This document shows, piece after piece, positions 27,501-34,915 of a DNA stretch of 64,000 bases (its first letter is position 1; each line of letters starts with the position of its first letter). The notes beneath the pieces were generated by a model that saw only the letters and a list, made by a program, of their open reading frames with translations, was not told where the DNA came from and ran no database searches. Origin of the DNA: DASWNP01 sp035537095 (GTDB taxonomy: Bacteria > Acidobacteriota > Blastocatellia > Pyrinomonadales > Pyrinomonadaceae). Made by a program: the position numbers and the translations under genes. The stretch is from NCBI GenBank assembly GCA_035537095.1, contig DATLMV010000044.1:1-64000 (forward strand), in the 5' to 3' direction.

Positions 27501-27616
27501 GCGCCGAAGCGCCCGGTCAATTCCACGCCCTGCCCATGCTCGGCTACGCCATGTACGTCCCCGAAATCCGCTGCAACGGCACGGAGATAAAACTCAACGT
27601 CGAGGACGGAAAGTGA
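21569..27616 (+). CDS. Second alpha-2-macroglobulin family protein, large form
   Basis: The protein has 2015 residues. A cleavable signal peptide (LILLLLAPLALAAAQQ) is followed by a helical, TPR-like region (about 25-300), then macroglobulin domains with YAFTDRPAYRPRETMQWKF. The thioester-type motif YGCTEQTMSR has its Cys at residue 1435, followed by GGWGWWKEGESDHFMSAYV. It is about 340 residues longer than the paralogue, mostly because of the N-terminal helical region. There are Tyr/Trp-rich loops (YYYYGYHG; WWQPERDYSWYYDD). It is divergent from the first alpha-2-macroglobulin operon and lacks its own cell-wall partner. The start at 21569 was chosen for the signal peptide, although the frame is open to 21377. 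Confidence 0.92.
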   Translation: MKPLKASILPLILLLLAPLALAAAQQGEYEKLKTEAERFYAESSYARARELYERADALEIPADDARWVDFRLADTLWRAQAATETADTTKHERARAELEELIRESERAGKRDRVWAEAHESLGDFWWTRREVRAWGTAWPHYKEALEWWAGARDIEAARTRYLKIVWTVARPPRVEDYYYYGYHGNTLPMDVLENALKITRSREDQAHAHYLLAMTLRQQGDGEMRARAEEEFEAALKTGKASEWYDDALHFYAEWLSNYGRARASEDGQWTFEPDFVKAVALYRRLLAEHRKGETRYYDTAQQQVENLTKPTLNVGVSNVFLPDSEIQFHVNWRNVRRINFALYPLNLPRDVRFESKDADQSWIQAIRPPAGQRVRAWTKETGDKGDHTPAQELARIEGKLPVGAYLLEATTESGVRAREVILVTDAALVLKSSGKRALVYFCNAQTGAPIAEASVKVWQRMYQNSVWVWWEKSGVTNADGIAVFDLPEKEHGSEMFASAEQQGRQAFSNGYTSYHHTDAQAWRIYAFTDRPAYRPRETMQWKFIARRYEAGTYSTPAQQTVEFEIADPRGTKVHEGKAVLNTFGSAWGTLELTEAMPLGEYRVTFWNAGRQQHIGGATLFRLEEYKLPEFKVKISTPEVDGKRKAFRLGERVEVKLEAAYYYGGPVGGGTVEVLVYQNPFYHWWQPERDYSWYYDDSERMRRYYGGGGQIIKRETLKLDAEGRASLNFETPRSAGQDFEYRIEARVTDASRREITANETVRVTRQRYYVYPRAEHNLYRPQDTVKLDIKALDANNQPVVAEGQLKVTRDYWYEIWIDPQGREVKGEELRLLRARHGMFPPAPKAGARTGWRLKFRGYEYDDILTQTVKTDDAGAAEFRFKPEREGFYRLSWTSPDKGAQAIRAETTVWVATNATTETGYRQGGVEIIVDRDTFRAGETARLMLSVPTNDRYVLFSVEGEDLYSYRLVHLTGTAKLIELPVEERHVPNIFLHAALVNDSQISVDTKQVIVPPVRQFLNVELKADREQYQPREEGTLTVTTRDVDGKAIAAEVALGLIDESVFYIQRGYAADPRQFYYGNKRAQHVQTQSTFQQRAYARFVEGAEKQLIDERVLRAAEDQAREQDTPFSRLQILAGLQSPSAKPNMAGAKEEMRAYKSAREDDVVRVDEITSLPVNGRDSANFSILARAADAPPPASASVAPEPAVQVRSDFRSTVFWQPDVTTDAEGRATVKIKYPDSLTGWQATARVASSGNQFGVANTSTRTKQPLIVRLQAPRFFVVGDKVTVSAVVNNNTDAEMRVAPKLAAEGLTVAGMLFDGKVRDGASPSLAVAPGGETRVDWLVSVEQAGEAKLRVEARGASHADAMERSYSVFEHGMEKFVSQSGKMRGAEVAVKLDIPRERRAETTTLAVQVAPSMAVTMLDALPYLIDFPYGCTEQTMSRFLPAVITAKTLKELGLPPEAVAGKIFGGIEQEHAAATHPDGKRDLRRLDEMTKQGLSRLYDFQHADGGWGWWKEGESDHFMSAYVVWGMTLARDAGVEIRPEVLERAVSYLDKEIVEAETSPDLQAWMLHALAVHHASSRRAEVGEFQQKALDNLWTNRDRLNAYTRALVALSAHYYGARERALALVRNLENGVKIDNAPDTSVVREGARDANAAVISTAHWGEDGIYYRWSDGGVEATSFALRALLAIDPQNKLIEPVTNWLIKNRRGAQWSNTRDTAIAVLTLNEYLRTSGELRPDLSYEVLVNGQTVTTQKLTAADALNAPSRFQVDRALVRDGANDIRIRRTGGMSPVYFSAEAQFFSLEEPIKQEGNEIFVRRQYYKLVSRPTLLKGTVYDRVPLGDGETVESGQRVEAVITIEVKNNYEYLVFEDLKPAGLEAVQIRSGEPLYARELKSGAVERKFTGANATTTTANTTANTETRAAPVRGGKRIAPTNAADDNYTSRTRWIYQELRDRKVALFLDRLPEGVWEIRYDFRAEAPGQFHALPMLGYAMYVPEIRCNGTEIKLNVEDGK

Positions 27617-27716
27617 AAAGAGAGAGGTTGGATGTCGGATGTTAGATGTTGGATAAAGACAAGTCAGGCTTCAGTTTTTCCTAACATCCAACATCCGGCA
27701 TCTAACCTCTTTTCTA
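27617..27716. repeat. Heptamer hairpin between convergent genes
   Basis: The left arm contains TGGATGT, CGGATGT, TAGATGT, TGGATAA; the right arm contains AACATCC, AACATCC, GGCATCT, AACCTC. Outer AAAAGAGAG and CTCTTTTC also pair. The element fills the whole gap between the alpha-2-macroglobulin stop and the stop of the convergent phosphatidylcholine synthase gene. It could act as a two-way terminator. Confidence 0.8.
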
Positions 27717-28412
27717 ACCTCTCCTTCTTATCGTCAACGCCCAAGACATGAGCAGGTAGTAGATGGGAAAGACGAGGGAGACGAGCGTGAGCAGTCTTTC
27801 GTTTTCGTTGCGGCGAAGGATGAGCAGGAGGACTAGCACGCCCCAGAGGGAGGCGAGCACGATGGTGAGACGATTGAAGGGCGCGCGTTGCGAGGGGTAG
27901 AGGTAGCGCGCGGGGATGAAGGTCAGGACGGAGAGCGAGATGATGAGCGCGAGCGAAACCGGCACGGGCGGTTGCAGGTAGTAGAGATAGAAAGCGACGA
28001 CGTTCCAGTAGGAAGGAAAGCCGAGAAAGAAACCGTCGTCGGTCTTGGCCTTCGTCTGCGAGAAGCCGTAGCCGCTGGCGAGCAGGGGCAGGAGCAGCCA
28101 CCACGCGTACGCGCCGGGCAGTAGGCCCGCGCGCCAGACGAGCAGCAGCGGCAGAGACGTGTAGGTCTGAAAATCTATCAGGTTGTCGAGCGTGCTGCCG
28201 TCGAAACTCGGCACGACCTGCTTGACGCGCGCGCGTCGCGCCAGCCATCCGTCCGTCGAATCAATAAACGTCGCGACGAGCATCAACAGGAACGCCGTGC
28301 GAAACGCTTCGTCGCCGCCCCGCACGATCAACACCGCCATCAACGCCGCGATTATCAACCCCGTCGCCGTGTAGAAGTGCACGCACCATGCCAGAAAGGT
28401 AGCTCGCTTCAT
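27714..28412 (-). CDS. pcs: CDP-alcohol phosphatidyltransferase, probable phosphatidylcholine synthase
   Basis: The protein has 232 residues and about seven membrane segments. The CDP-alcohol phosphatidyltransferase motif is present: FIDSTDGWLARRA, then FDGSTLDNLIDF, giving the catalytic Asp cluster. The stretch DGFFLGFPSYWNVVAFYLY is characteristic of Pcs, which makes phosphatidylcholine directly from CDP-diacylglycerol and choline. Length fits Pcs. It is the last gene of the molybdoenzyme set, 16 bp after the chaperone gene, but a functional link is not obvious. Its 3' end abuts a heptamer hairpin. A different amino-alcohol substrate cannot be excluded. Confidence 0.8.
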   Translation of the reverse strand: MKRATFLAWCVHFYTATGLIIAALMAVLIVRGGDEAFRTAFLLMLVATFIDSTDGWLARRARVKQVVPSFDGSTLDNLIDFQTYTSLPLLLVWRAGLLPGAYAWWLLLPLLASGYGFSQTKAKTDDGFFLGFPSYWNVVAFYLYYLQPPVPVSLALIISLSVLTFIPARYLYPSQRAPFNRLTIVLASLWGVLVLLLILRRNENERLLTLVSLVFPIYYLLMSWALTIRRRG

Positions 28413-28427
28413 CTTCGATTATCCCGA

Positions 28428-29291
28428 CTATGCAACGTCCTGCGCCGTCAGTTTGAGTTCCCGCAGGAGCGCGGCGGAGGCTTCGGCTTTCGTCGTCCAT
28501 GCTTGTGAAATTTGACTGAGCGCGGCGTGTTGCGAGCGATGACGCCCGGCCCAGCGCGTCGCCTCTTGCGCCAGCCATTCGAGCAACTGCGCGGCATCCT
28601 GACCGAACAGAGCCTTGATGATATAGAGGCGTTCGCCGATGCGCGTGCCGAGATTGAGCGTGCGCGCGGCGCGCGTCAAATCCGCGCGCGTGAGAATCAT
28701 GCCGCTGCGCGCGGGACTCAGAAGCGTTTGCAGAAAAGGTTCGAGCCCATTGGCGCGCGGGTCGGAGAGTCCGGCGGATTCGCGCAGGTGGAGCGAAAGC
28801 GTGTCCTGTCCGCCCGTCGCTGCGGCCTCTCGCAGCAGCGCGCGCCGGAGAAGTTCGCCCCACTTTTGATAGAAGGGCGGCGCAAGCTCCGAGAGCTTTT
28901 CCAGATAGACGGGCAGCCAACTCAAAAGATGCTCCCAGAGAAAAGCGCGCCGCGCATGTCGCCAACCGGCACGCATCGTTTCGTCCTGCGCTGTGTCTTC
29001 GAGTTCGCAGAGGTGCGCGTAGAGCGCGAGCATGACGGGCAGGTAGTCGGGTTCGGCGGGAGGCGTCTGCTTGAGCGCGCGCCAGAAGCCCGCGATCAGG
29101 TCGCGCGCCGCGCCGCCGAGCATCCCCTCCGCGCCGAGATAGACGGATGCATACGGGTAGAGTTGAAAGGCGAAGAGTTCCGTGTATGCGCTCGCCGGAG
29201 GGAGCGCGCCGAGTTCGAGCGCGGCGGCGACCGGCGCGGCCTCTCCGACCGGAGGCTCGGCGATGACGGCGAGCGCGCGAAAGAGTTCCAT
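28428..29291 (-). CDS. TorD/DmsD-like chaperone for the molybdoenzyme
   Basis: The protein has 287 residues, all-helical and with no signal. It contains the pattern YPYASVYLGAEGMLGG near residue 45 and WEHLLSWLPVYLEKL further on, characteristic of TorD/NarJ-family chaperones, which help insert the molybdenum cofactor. The C-terminal half (LTRADLTRAARTLNLGTRIGERL) is an extension beyond the typical 200-residue TorD core. The ATG overlaps the stop of the molybdoenzyme gene (TGATG); an upstream GTG is possible. Position right after the catalytic subunit supports the assignment. Confidence 0.75.
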   Translation of the reverse strand: MELFRALAVIAEPPVGEAAPVAAALELGALPPASAYTELFAFQLYPYASVYLGAEGMLGGAARDLIAGFWRALKQTPPAEPDYLPVMLALYAHLCELEDTAQDETMRAGWRHARRAFLWEHLLSWLPVYLEKLSELAPPFYQKWGELLRRALLREAAATGGQDTLSLHLRESAGLSDPRANGLEPFLQTLLSPARSGMILTRADLTRAARTLNLGTRIGERLYIIKALFGQDAAQLLEWLAQEATRWAGRHRSQHAALSQISQAWTTKAEASAALLRELKLTAQDVA

Positions 29292-32212
29292 CACTCGACG
29301 CTCAAGAGTTCCCGCTCGTCCGGCAGACGATAAAACTCGCGCGCCGGTTTGAGCGGGCGCAGCAACCAGTAGGGGCGGCGCGTCGAGTCGGGCGAGAAAG
29401 CGTCAGCCGGACGCGTGCGGCTCAACCACTTTTGGTAAACCTCGTGCGCCTTCTGCGTATCAACCGAGATGTCGCCGTACTTATCGGCGGCGTCAGCGGC
29501 GCGCACGCGCACGGCCTGATGCCAGCAATGCATGCCTGAAACGGGGTCGGGATGAACCGGAAAAGTCAGGTTCTGATGGACACCCACGTCAGTCCACCAG
29601 ATGCGCAGCGTATCCGCATCGCTCGACGCGTAGGGCGCGACGCCGCGCTCGCGCTGCAAGCCCCACTCGTCGCCCTCGTGCGAGAGGTTGACGGTCGCCA
29701 TCAACTGCCGCTGCCCCGCCGCGTCCTTCAACTTCCAACGCCCCATGTGATGACTGCACGCGACGATACCGGGACGGATGCCCTCCGTCACCCAAGCCTT
29801 GACGACGAAATAACCGATCTCCGTCTCGACGCGCACGAGGTCGCCCGTCTGCAAGCCGAGTCGCGCGGCGTGGCGCGTGTGTATCCAGAGCGGGTTGGTG
29901 TGCGCGATTTCGTCGAGCCACTTGGCGTTCGCGCTCCGCGTGTGAATCTGCACCGGGAGGCGAAAGGTCGAGATGAGGACGGTCTGCCCTTCGTCGAGAT
30001 TGTCGGGATGAACGTGGCTCTTGATGTAGGTCGGGAGGCTGTGTTCGTGCCAGCCCCAATCGGCGAGGGTGCGCGAATAAAATTCGAGACGACCGCTCGG
30101 CGTGGGAAAGCCGCGACGCACCTGTGCGCCGTCCTGCACGCCGACGAAACGACGCCCGTCCGCGTCGGGGTCAATGGTCGGGATGGGCACGATGTTCGTC
30201 GTCGGGGGCTTCGCCGTCCGCGTATAGACACGTCCGAAGCGGTCGGCGCGCGTGTCTTCCAGTTCTTCCTCCGGCACGACCTCCTCATAAATCGCGCCGA
30301 CCTTTTTTCGCACCTCGAACGCGCCGTAGCGACGCATGAACTCAAGCGGCGTCAGGTTCTCGCGCGCCGCCCGTTCGGGCAGACCCGGCACGGAATGCTC
30401 AAAGATGTAGCCGTAATACTCGTCAACGCCGAGACGCTCGCCCGGTCGCTCGCGCGACTCGACGTACTGGCGAATGCCTAAAGTGCCGTCCGCGTCTATC
30501 CGCCACGATAGCTCCAACCAGAACTCGTTCTCCTCCCAGACCTCGCCCGGATTGACGGCGCGCGTGTCGTCGAGTTTCTCGCCCAGACGCTCGCGCGCCG
30601 CACGCAGGACGGGCTGCCGGAAGCCGAGCCATTGTGCGTCGTGCGTCTCGTAGGAATGAATGTCGTGCCGCTCCGAGCCGTGACCCATCGGCAGGATGTA
30701 ATCGGCGAAGTAGGCCGTCTCGTTCCACGTCGGCGTCAGCGCGACGTAGCAGCCGAACAGCTTCTCGTCCGTCAAAGCCTCGACCCAAGAGAAGCCGTCG
30801 GGGTTCGTCCACACGGGGTTATAGACGCGCGTGAAATAGACATCCACACGGCCCCGCCCCTCCTTCAAAAAGTGCGGCAGCAGAAACGACAACTCGTTCA
30901 TCGCCAGTGGGTACTCGCGCGGCCACGTCAACTCGTTCCACGTCTGCGGGTGCGGCGGCGTGTGAATCGGCTTCGGCACAAACTTGTTCCAAGCGTTCGG
31001 GAACACTCCGCCCTCGGTCGCAATCGCGCCGAGCAGCGCGTTCAACATAAAGAGCGTCCGCGTCACCTGCCAGCCGCCGCTGTTACCGGCGGACGCCGAA
31101 CGCCAGTTGTGACTCGAAAACTTCGTCCCCGCCTGCGAGACGACCCGCGCAATCTCCTCGATGACGCGCGCCTCGACGCCCGATTCCTGCGCCGCGTACT
31201 CGAACGTGTAGCCGCCGTAAAGCTCCTTGAGCGCGCGCTCGAAGTTCTCAAACGTCGTCTCCGTTTCGGGCCGCTCCACCGCCATGTACTCTTCCCAGTT
31301 CCACCAACGCCTGACGAACTCACGATTGTAGAGCTTGTTCTCGATGAGATAATTCGCTATCGAGAGCACAATCGCGGGCTCCGAGCCGGGATAGGGCGCG
31401 ATCCAGAAATCGGCGTGCGTCGCGGTGTTTGAAAGGCGCGTGTCGAAGACGATGAGCTTTGCGCCGCGCGCTTTGGCCTCCATCACGCGCTGCGCGTGCG
31501 GGTTGAAATAGTGTCCGGCCTCCAAATGCGAACTGATGAGAAAGACGACATCGGCGTTCGCGTGGTCGGGGCTCGGGCGGTCTAAGCCCATCCAGTATTG
31601 ATAGCCCGCGCGACTGCTCGACGAGCAGACGTTCGTGTGCGAGTTGTGCCCGTCCACGCCCCACGCCGCCAGAATCCGCTCGGTGAAACCGTCCTCGCCC
31701 GGCCTGCCGACGTGATACATGATCTCGTTATGCCGCCGCTCGACAATCGCCTTGCGGATGCGTGCCGCGATGTCGTCCAGAGCCTCGTCCCAACTGACGC
31801 GCACCCACTCGCCCGCGCCGCGCTTGCCCGCTCGCTTCAGCGGATAGAGGATGCGGTCGGGGTCTGTGATCTGATTGAGCGTCGCGGGCCCCTTCGCGCA
31901 GTTGCGCCCGCGCGAGCCGGGATGCTCCGGATTGCCTTCAAACTTCTGTACCTGCAAACTCTCACGGTCAACGTAAGCCAGCAGGCCGCACGCCGATTCG
32001 CAGTTGAAGCAGGTCGTCGGCACGAGCATGTAGCGACGCTCCACCCGCTTCGGCCACGCGCGCGAATCCAACTCCACCCAATCGTCCCAACGCTCCTTCG
32101 GCGGAAACGCCGCGAGGTGAATCCGGCTCGGCCCCGGATAAAAAGTCTCGCCCCGCGCCTCCGTCTCCCTGCGCGCCACGCTGACACGTTTGTTCAGTTC
32201 GTCCAGTCTCAT
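29291..32212 (-). CDS. Molybdopterin oxidoreductase catalytic subunit
   Basis: The protein has 973 residues of the DMSO-reductase superfamily. The N-terminal iron-sulfur motif is TTCFNCESACGLLAY with a fourth Cys in GRNCAKG. The molybdenum-ligand region is HTNVCSSSSRAGYQYW, pointing to a Cys ligand as in polysulfide/thiosulfate and related reductases rather than Ser as in DMSO reductase. The C-terminal cofactor-binding domain has LVRVETEIGYFVVKAWVT and HHMGRWK. No twin-arginine signal precedes the cluster motif, so the active site is predicted to be cytoplasmic. It lies 10 bp after the ferredoxin-NrfD gene and overlaps the chaperone gene. The substrate is unknown; a sulfur or arsenic compound is possible. 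Confidence 0.88.
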   Translation of the reverse strand: MRLDELNKRVSVARRETEARGETFYPGPSRIHLAAFPPKERWDDWVELDSRAWPKRVERRYMLVPTTCFNCESACGLLAYVDRESLQVQKFEGNPEHPGSRGRNCAKGPATLNQITDPDRILYPLKRAGKRGAGEWVRVSWDEALDDIAARIRKAIVERRHNEIMYHVGRPGEDGFTERILAAWGVDGHNSHTNVCSSSSRAGYQYWMGLDRPSPDHANADVVFLISSHLEAGHYFNPHAQRVMEAKARGAKLIVFDTRLSNTATHADFWIAPYPGSEPAIVLSIANYLIENKLYNREFVRRWWNWEEYMAVERPETETTFENFERALKELYGGYTFEYAAQESGVEARVIEEIARVVSQAGTKFSSHNWRSASAGNSGGWQVTRTLFMLNALLGAIATEGGVFPNAWNKFVPKPIHTPPHPQTWNELTWPREYPLAMNELSFLLPHFLKEGRGRVDVYFTRVYNPVWTNPDGFSWVEALTDEKLFGCYVALTPTWNETAYFADYILPMGHGSERHDIHSYETHDAQWLGFRQPVLRAARERLGEKLDDTRAVNPGEVWEENEFWLELSWRIDADGTLGIRQYVESRERPGERLGVDEYYGYIFEHSVPGLPERAARENLTPLEFMRRYGAFEVRKKVGAIYEEVVPEEELEDTRADRFGRVYTRTAKPPTTNIVPIPTIDPDADGRRFVGVQDGAQVRRGFPTPSGRLEFYSRTLADWGWHEHSLPTYIKSHVHPDNLDEGQTVLISTFRLPVQIHTRSANAKWLDEIAHTNPLWIHTRHAARLGLQTGDLVRVETEIGYFVVKAWVTEGIRPGIVACSHHMGRWKLKDAAGQRQLMATVNLSHEGDEWGLQRERGVAPYASSDADTLRIWWTDVGVHQNLTFPVHPDPVSGMHCWHQAVRVRAADAADKYGDISVDTQKAHEVYQKWLSRTRPADAFSPDSTRRPYWLLRPLKPAREFYRLPDERELLSVE

Positions 32213-32222
32213 ATTTCGTCTC

Positions 32223-33761
32223 TCATGCCAGCGGCACGGACTGCCCCGCCTGCACGTATGCGTGCTCGTAGAGCAGCAAGCCAGTCAAAGCTAATGGAAC
32301 AGCCGCGAGGCCGAGCAAGGGGGCGAAGGCTCCGAGTAGAGTCAGACCCAGACCGGCCCAGAAGTATGCGACGTATCTGCCGCGCGTCATCTCGCGGACG
32401 GCGAGACGCGCGTGCGCGGTCGGGTGCGCGAGCGTCACTTCGCCCCACACCAAGAGCAGGTGCAGGAGACTCGTCGCGCCGAGTATCCACAGGAGCGGCG
32501 CGAGCGACACAGGCTCAAGCGCGAAGGCCACGGGCGCGAGCGCGGCTGCGCCGACGAGCAAGGCTTGCACGAGCAGGTGCGGCGGCAGCAGCGGATTCTG
32601 CCAGAGGTCGCGCGCTTTGGCCTGCGCGAAAAGATATGCGGTGTAGATGGCGGTCAGGGCGGCGAGCGGCGCGCCCGCGAACATCAGCGCGCGGTGCAGC
32701 GTCAGGTTGCCGAGCGCGCTCGCCAGCAAATGGAGCGCGAGCACGAGCGCGTAAGCCGTGATGATGACCGCGCCCTTGACGAGCCAACTCTTCCATTGCG
32801 GGCGCGTGAAAATCATGTAGAAGCGTTCGGGATGTTCCAAGTCCCAGATGAGCAGGCCGCCGGTCGCGGCGAGGAAAGCTCCCGACACGACGGGCGCGAC
32901 CCAGAGCCAGAGCGCGCCGTCAATCTTGAGCAGTCCAGAAACGACGAGCAGCAAGGGCACGAGATACGCGCCCGCCGCGATGCCCTTCGTCCATGTGTAG
33001 AGGCTGACGCGCCAGTCCCAAGGAATCGCGTGCGGCACGTCGTAGGAGAGCAGCGCGGCGGCGGACGTGTTGCCGTATTCGGGATGACCGGAGACGACCG
33101 CCTCCGCGCCCGTCTTCTGTTCGCTCCACATGAAGAGTCCGCCCTGCGGGCGACGCGCGGCGAGCGGGTCGAGCGTCGCCTGATGCGCGCCCTTGTAGAA
33201 GAGTTTGGGTTGGGTGTCCTTCTCGGGTCGGCGCACGTTGACGGGTTCGCGGTTGACGATCTGCGTGACCTTTGCGTCGGGGTCGGCGAGGTCGCCGACG
33301 AGAATCGCCTCGACCGGACAGACGACGACGCACGCCGGTTCGAGTCCCATGTCAATCCGGTGCGCGCAGAAGTTGCACTTCTCCGCCGAGTGGTCTTCGG
33401 GGTTGATGAAAATCGCGTCGTAGGGACACGCCGCCATGCAAGCCTTGCAGCCGATGCAGACCGACTTGGCGAAGTCCACGATGCCGTCGCGCCGCTTGTA
33501 CATCGCCGCCGTCGGGCAGGCCGTGACGCACGGCGCATCCGCGCATTGATTGCAGCGCGTCACCTGATGCGCGCGCCGCGCCTGCGGAAACTCGCCGACA
33601 TCAACGTGCTTCACGTAAGTCCGCGTCACCGAGAGCGGGACGAGATTCTCCGACTTGCAGGCGGTCGTGCAGGCGTGACAACCGATGCACAGCGTCTGGT
33701 CAATCACCTTCGCCCAACGGGGCGTCTGCGCCCCGTGCTGGTCTGATTCTGTCTCCGGCAT
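32223..33761 (-). CDS. Fusion of four-cluster ferredoxin subunit and NrfD-type membrane subunit
   Basis: The protein has 512 residues. Residues about 15-175 are a ferredoxin-type electron-transfer subunit with four Cys quartets: CIGCHACTTAC, CNQCADAPCVTAC, CIGCKACMAAC and CNFC...ACVVVC. After a linker come about eight membrane segments of NrfD/PsrC type, beginning at WTKGIAAGAYLVPLLLVV, with the typical WDLEHPERFY loop. Normally these are two genes (PsrB and PsrC). There is no secretion signal, so the clusters face the cytoplasm. The start follows AGGGGGA. It should pass electrons between quinone and the molybdoenzyme encoded 10 bp downstream. Confidence 0.88.
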   Translation of the reverse strand: MPETESDQHGAQTPRWAKVIDQTLCIGCHACTTACKSENLVPLSVTRTYVKHVDVGEFPQARRAHQVTRCNQCADAPCVTACPTAAMYKRRDGIVDFAKSVCIGCKACMAACPYDAIFINPEDHSAEKCNFCAHRIDMGLEPACVVVCPVEAILVGDLADPDAKVTQIVNREPVNVRRPEKDTQPKLFYKGAHQATLDPLAARRPQGGLFMWSEQKTGAEAVVSGHPEYGNTSAAALLSYDVPHAIPWDWRVSLYTWTKGIAAGAYLVPLLLVVSGLLKIDGALWLWVAPVVSGAFLAATGGLLIWDLEHPERFYMIFTRPQWKSWLVKGAVIITAYALVLALHLLASALGNLTLHRALMFAGAPLAALTAIYTAYLFAQAKARDLWQNPLLPPHLLVQALLVGAAALAPVAFALEPVSLAPLLWILGATSLLHLLLVWGEVTLAHPTAHARLAVREMTRGRYVAYFWAGLGLTLLGAFAPLLGLAAVPLALTGLLLYEHAYVQAGQSVPLA

Positions 33762-33810
33762 CAATCCCCCTCGAACGCCAACGATTCACAGGATGAACAG
33801 GATAAACCTT

Positions 33811-33936
33811 ACGGAAGGCAAAAGGAAAAAGGCAAAGGGAAAAATAAGGCAGAAGGCAAAAGGAAAAAGTGAAGAAGGTACAAGTGAAGCGGTCTTCCGG
33901 CTTTCCGTTACTTTTGCCTATTGCCTTTTTACTTAA
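33811..33936. repeat. Purine heptamer array with pyrimidine partner arm
   Basis: The left part (33815-33875) runs AGGCAAA, AGGAAAA, AGGCAAA, GGGAAAA and similar. The right part (33911-33935) has TTTTGCC, TATTGCC, TTTTTAC. The array fills the gap between the Gfo/Idh/MocA gene and the ferredoxin-NrfD gene. It is a longer, more degenerate example of the hairpin family seen elsewhere. Confidence 0.65.
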
Positions 33937-34900
33937 AAATGATGCGCTCGCCCGTTTTGACGGAGCGATAACAGGCGTCAACGAGTTCGACCGACTTGTA
34001 GCCGTCGTGCGCCGTCACGGGCGGGGGCTTGTGCTCGATAATCGAATCAACGAAGGCACGGTCTTCCTGCGCGTAGCCCCACTTCTCTTCCTTCGGGAGT
34101 TGGTGCATGGAATGCGTCGTGTGTCGCCCGTCCAAACCGCCGCTCGTGACGAGGCTTTCCATCTCGCGCGTCAGAATAGTTTGATGCCTTGAGAAGACCT
34201 CGACGCGCTCGAAGGGAAAGAGCCAACTCGCTTCGGCAGACGAGGCGAGCGTCGCGTGCATGCCGCTCTCGAAGCGGAGCAGCACGGAGAAGTTGTCCAC
34301 TTCCGGGTATTCGTGCTGTGAGCCGTGGGCCGTGAGTTCGGCGACTTCGCCGAAGAGATAACGCAGCATGTCGAACATGTGAATGGTCGTCTCGTAGAGA
34401 AAGCCGCCCGTGACGCGCGCGTCGCCGACCCATGCGGGATTCAACAACTCGCCGCGATTCATCTTGACGTGCGCCGAATGCGGCGCGCTCTCCGCGAGCA
34501 ACGCCTTGAGCATCGCATAGACGGGCGCGAAACGGCGATTGTGCCCGACCTGAAAGACCATCTGACCGGCACGCGCGGCGTCGAGCACCGCGCGCGCGTC
34601 GGCGACGCTCGTCGCCATCGGTTTCTCGCAAAAGACGTGCTTGCCCGCGCGCACAGCTTTGATGGCGAGCGCGGTGTGCTGCGTGTTCGGCGTCGTCAGG
34701 TAGACCGCCGCGACGCTCTCCAACAACTCCTCGACGCTGCGCGCCACGCCCGCGCCCGACGAGCGCGCGAGCGCGTCGGCCCGCGCTTCGTCCACGTCAT
34801 AGACCGAAGCCACGCGCACGCGCTCGTCGCGCCCGAGCACTCCGGCGTGCACGCCGCCGATATAACCCGCGCCGATGATTCCCACGCTGATTTTGTCCAT
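33929..34900 (-). CDS. Gfo/Idh/MocA family NAD(P)-dependent oxidoreductase
   Basis: The protein has 323 residues. The N-terminal Rossmann motif is GIIGAGYIGGVHA, followed by YLTTPNTQH and the family signature CEKPMATS with the conserved Glu-Lys-Pro. The C-terminal dimer domain has GGFLYETTIHMFDMLRYLFG, in which the His acts in catalysis in relatives. It should oxidise or epimerise a sugar or inositol using NAD(P). It is the last gene of the sugar-uptake set. The substrate cannot be named; a sugar isomerase two genes upstream suggests inositol- or keto-sugar-type catabolism. Confidence 0.88.
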   Translation of the reverse strand: MDKISVGIIGAGYIGGVHAGVLGRDERVRVASVYDVDEARADALARSSGAGVARSVEELLESVAAVYLTTPNTQHTALAIKAVRAGKHVFCEKPMATSVADARAVLDAARAGQMVFQVGHNRRFAPVYAMLKALLAESAPHSAHVKMNRGELLNPAWVGDARVTGGFLYETTIHMFDMLRYLFGEVAELTAHGSQHEYPEVDNFSVLLRFESGMHATLASSAEASWLFPFERVEVFSRHQTILTREMESLVTSGGLDGRHTTHSMHQLPKEEKWGYAQEDRAFVDSIIEHKPPPVTAHDGYKSVELVDACYRSVKTGERIIFK

Positions 34901-34915
34901 CGAGTTTCCCGTTCT

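Noticed and set aside
27714..33761. A functional link between phosphatidylcholine synthase and the molybdoenzyme operon
   Set aside because: The genes are close and co-directional, but nothing in the sequence ties lipid synthesis to the redox complex. Shared transcription is the most that can be said.
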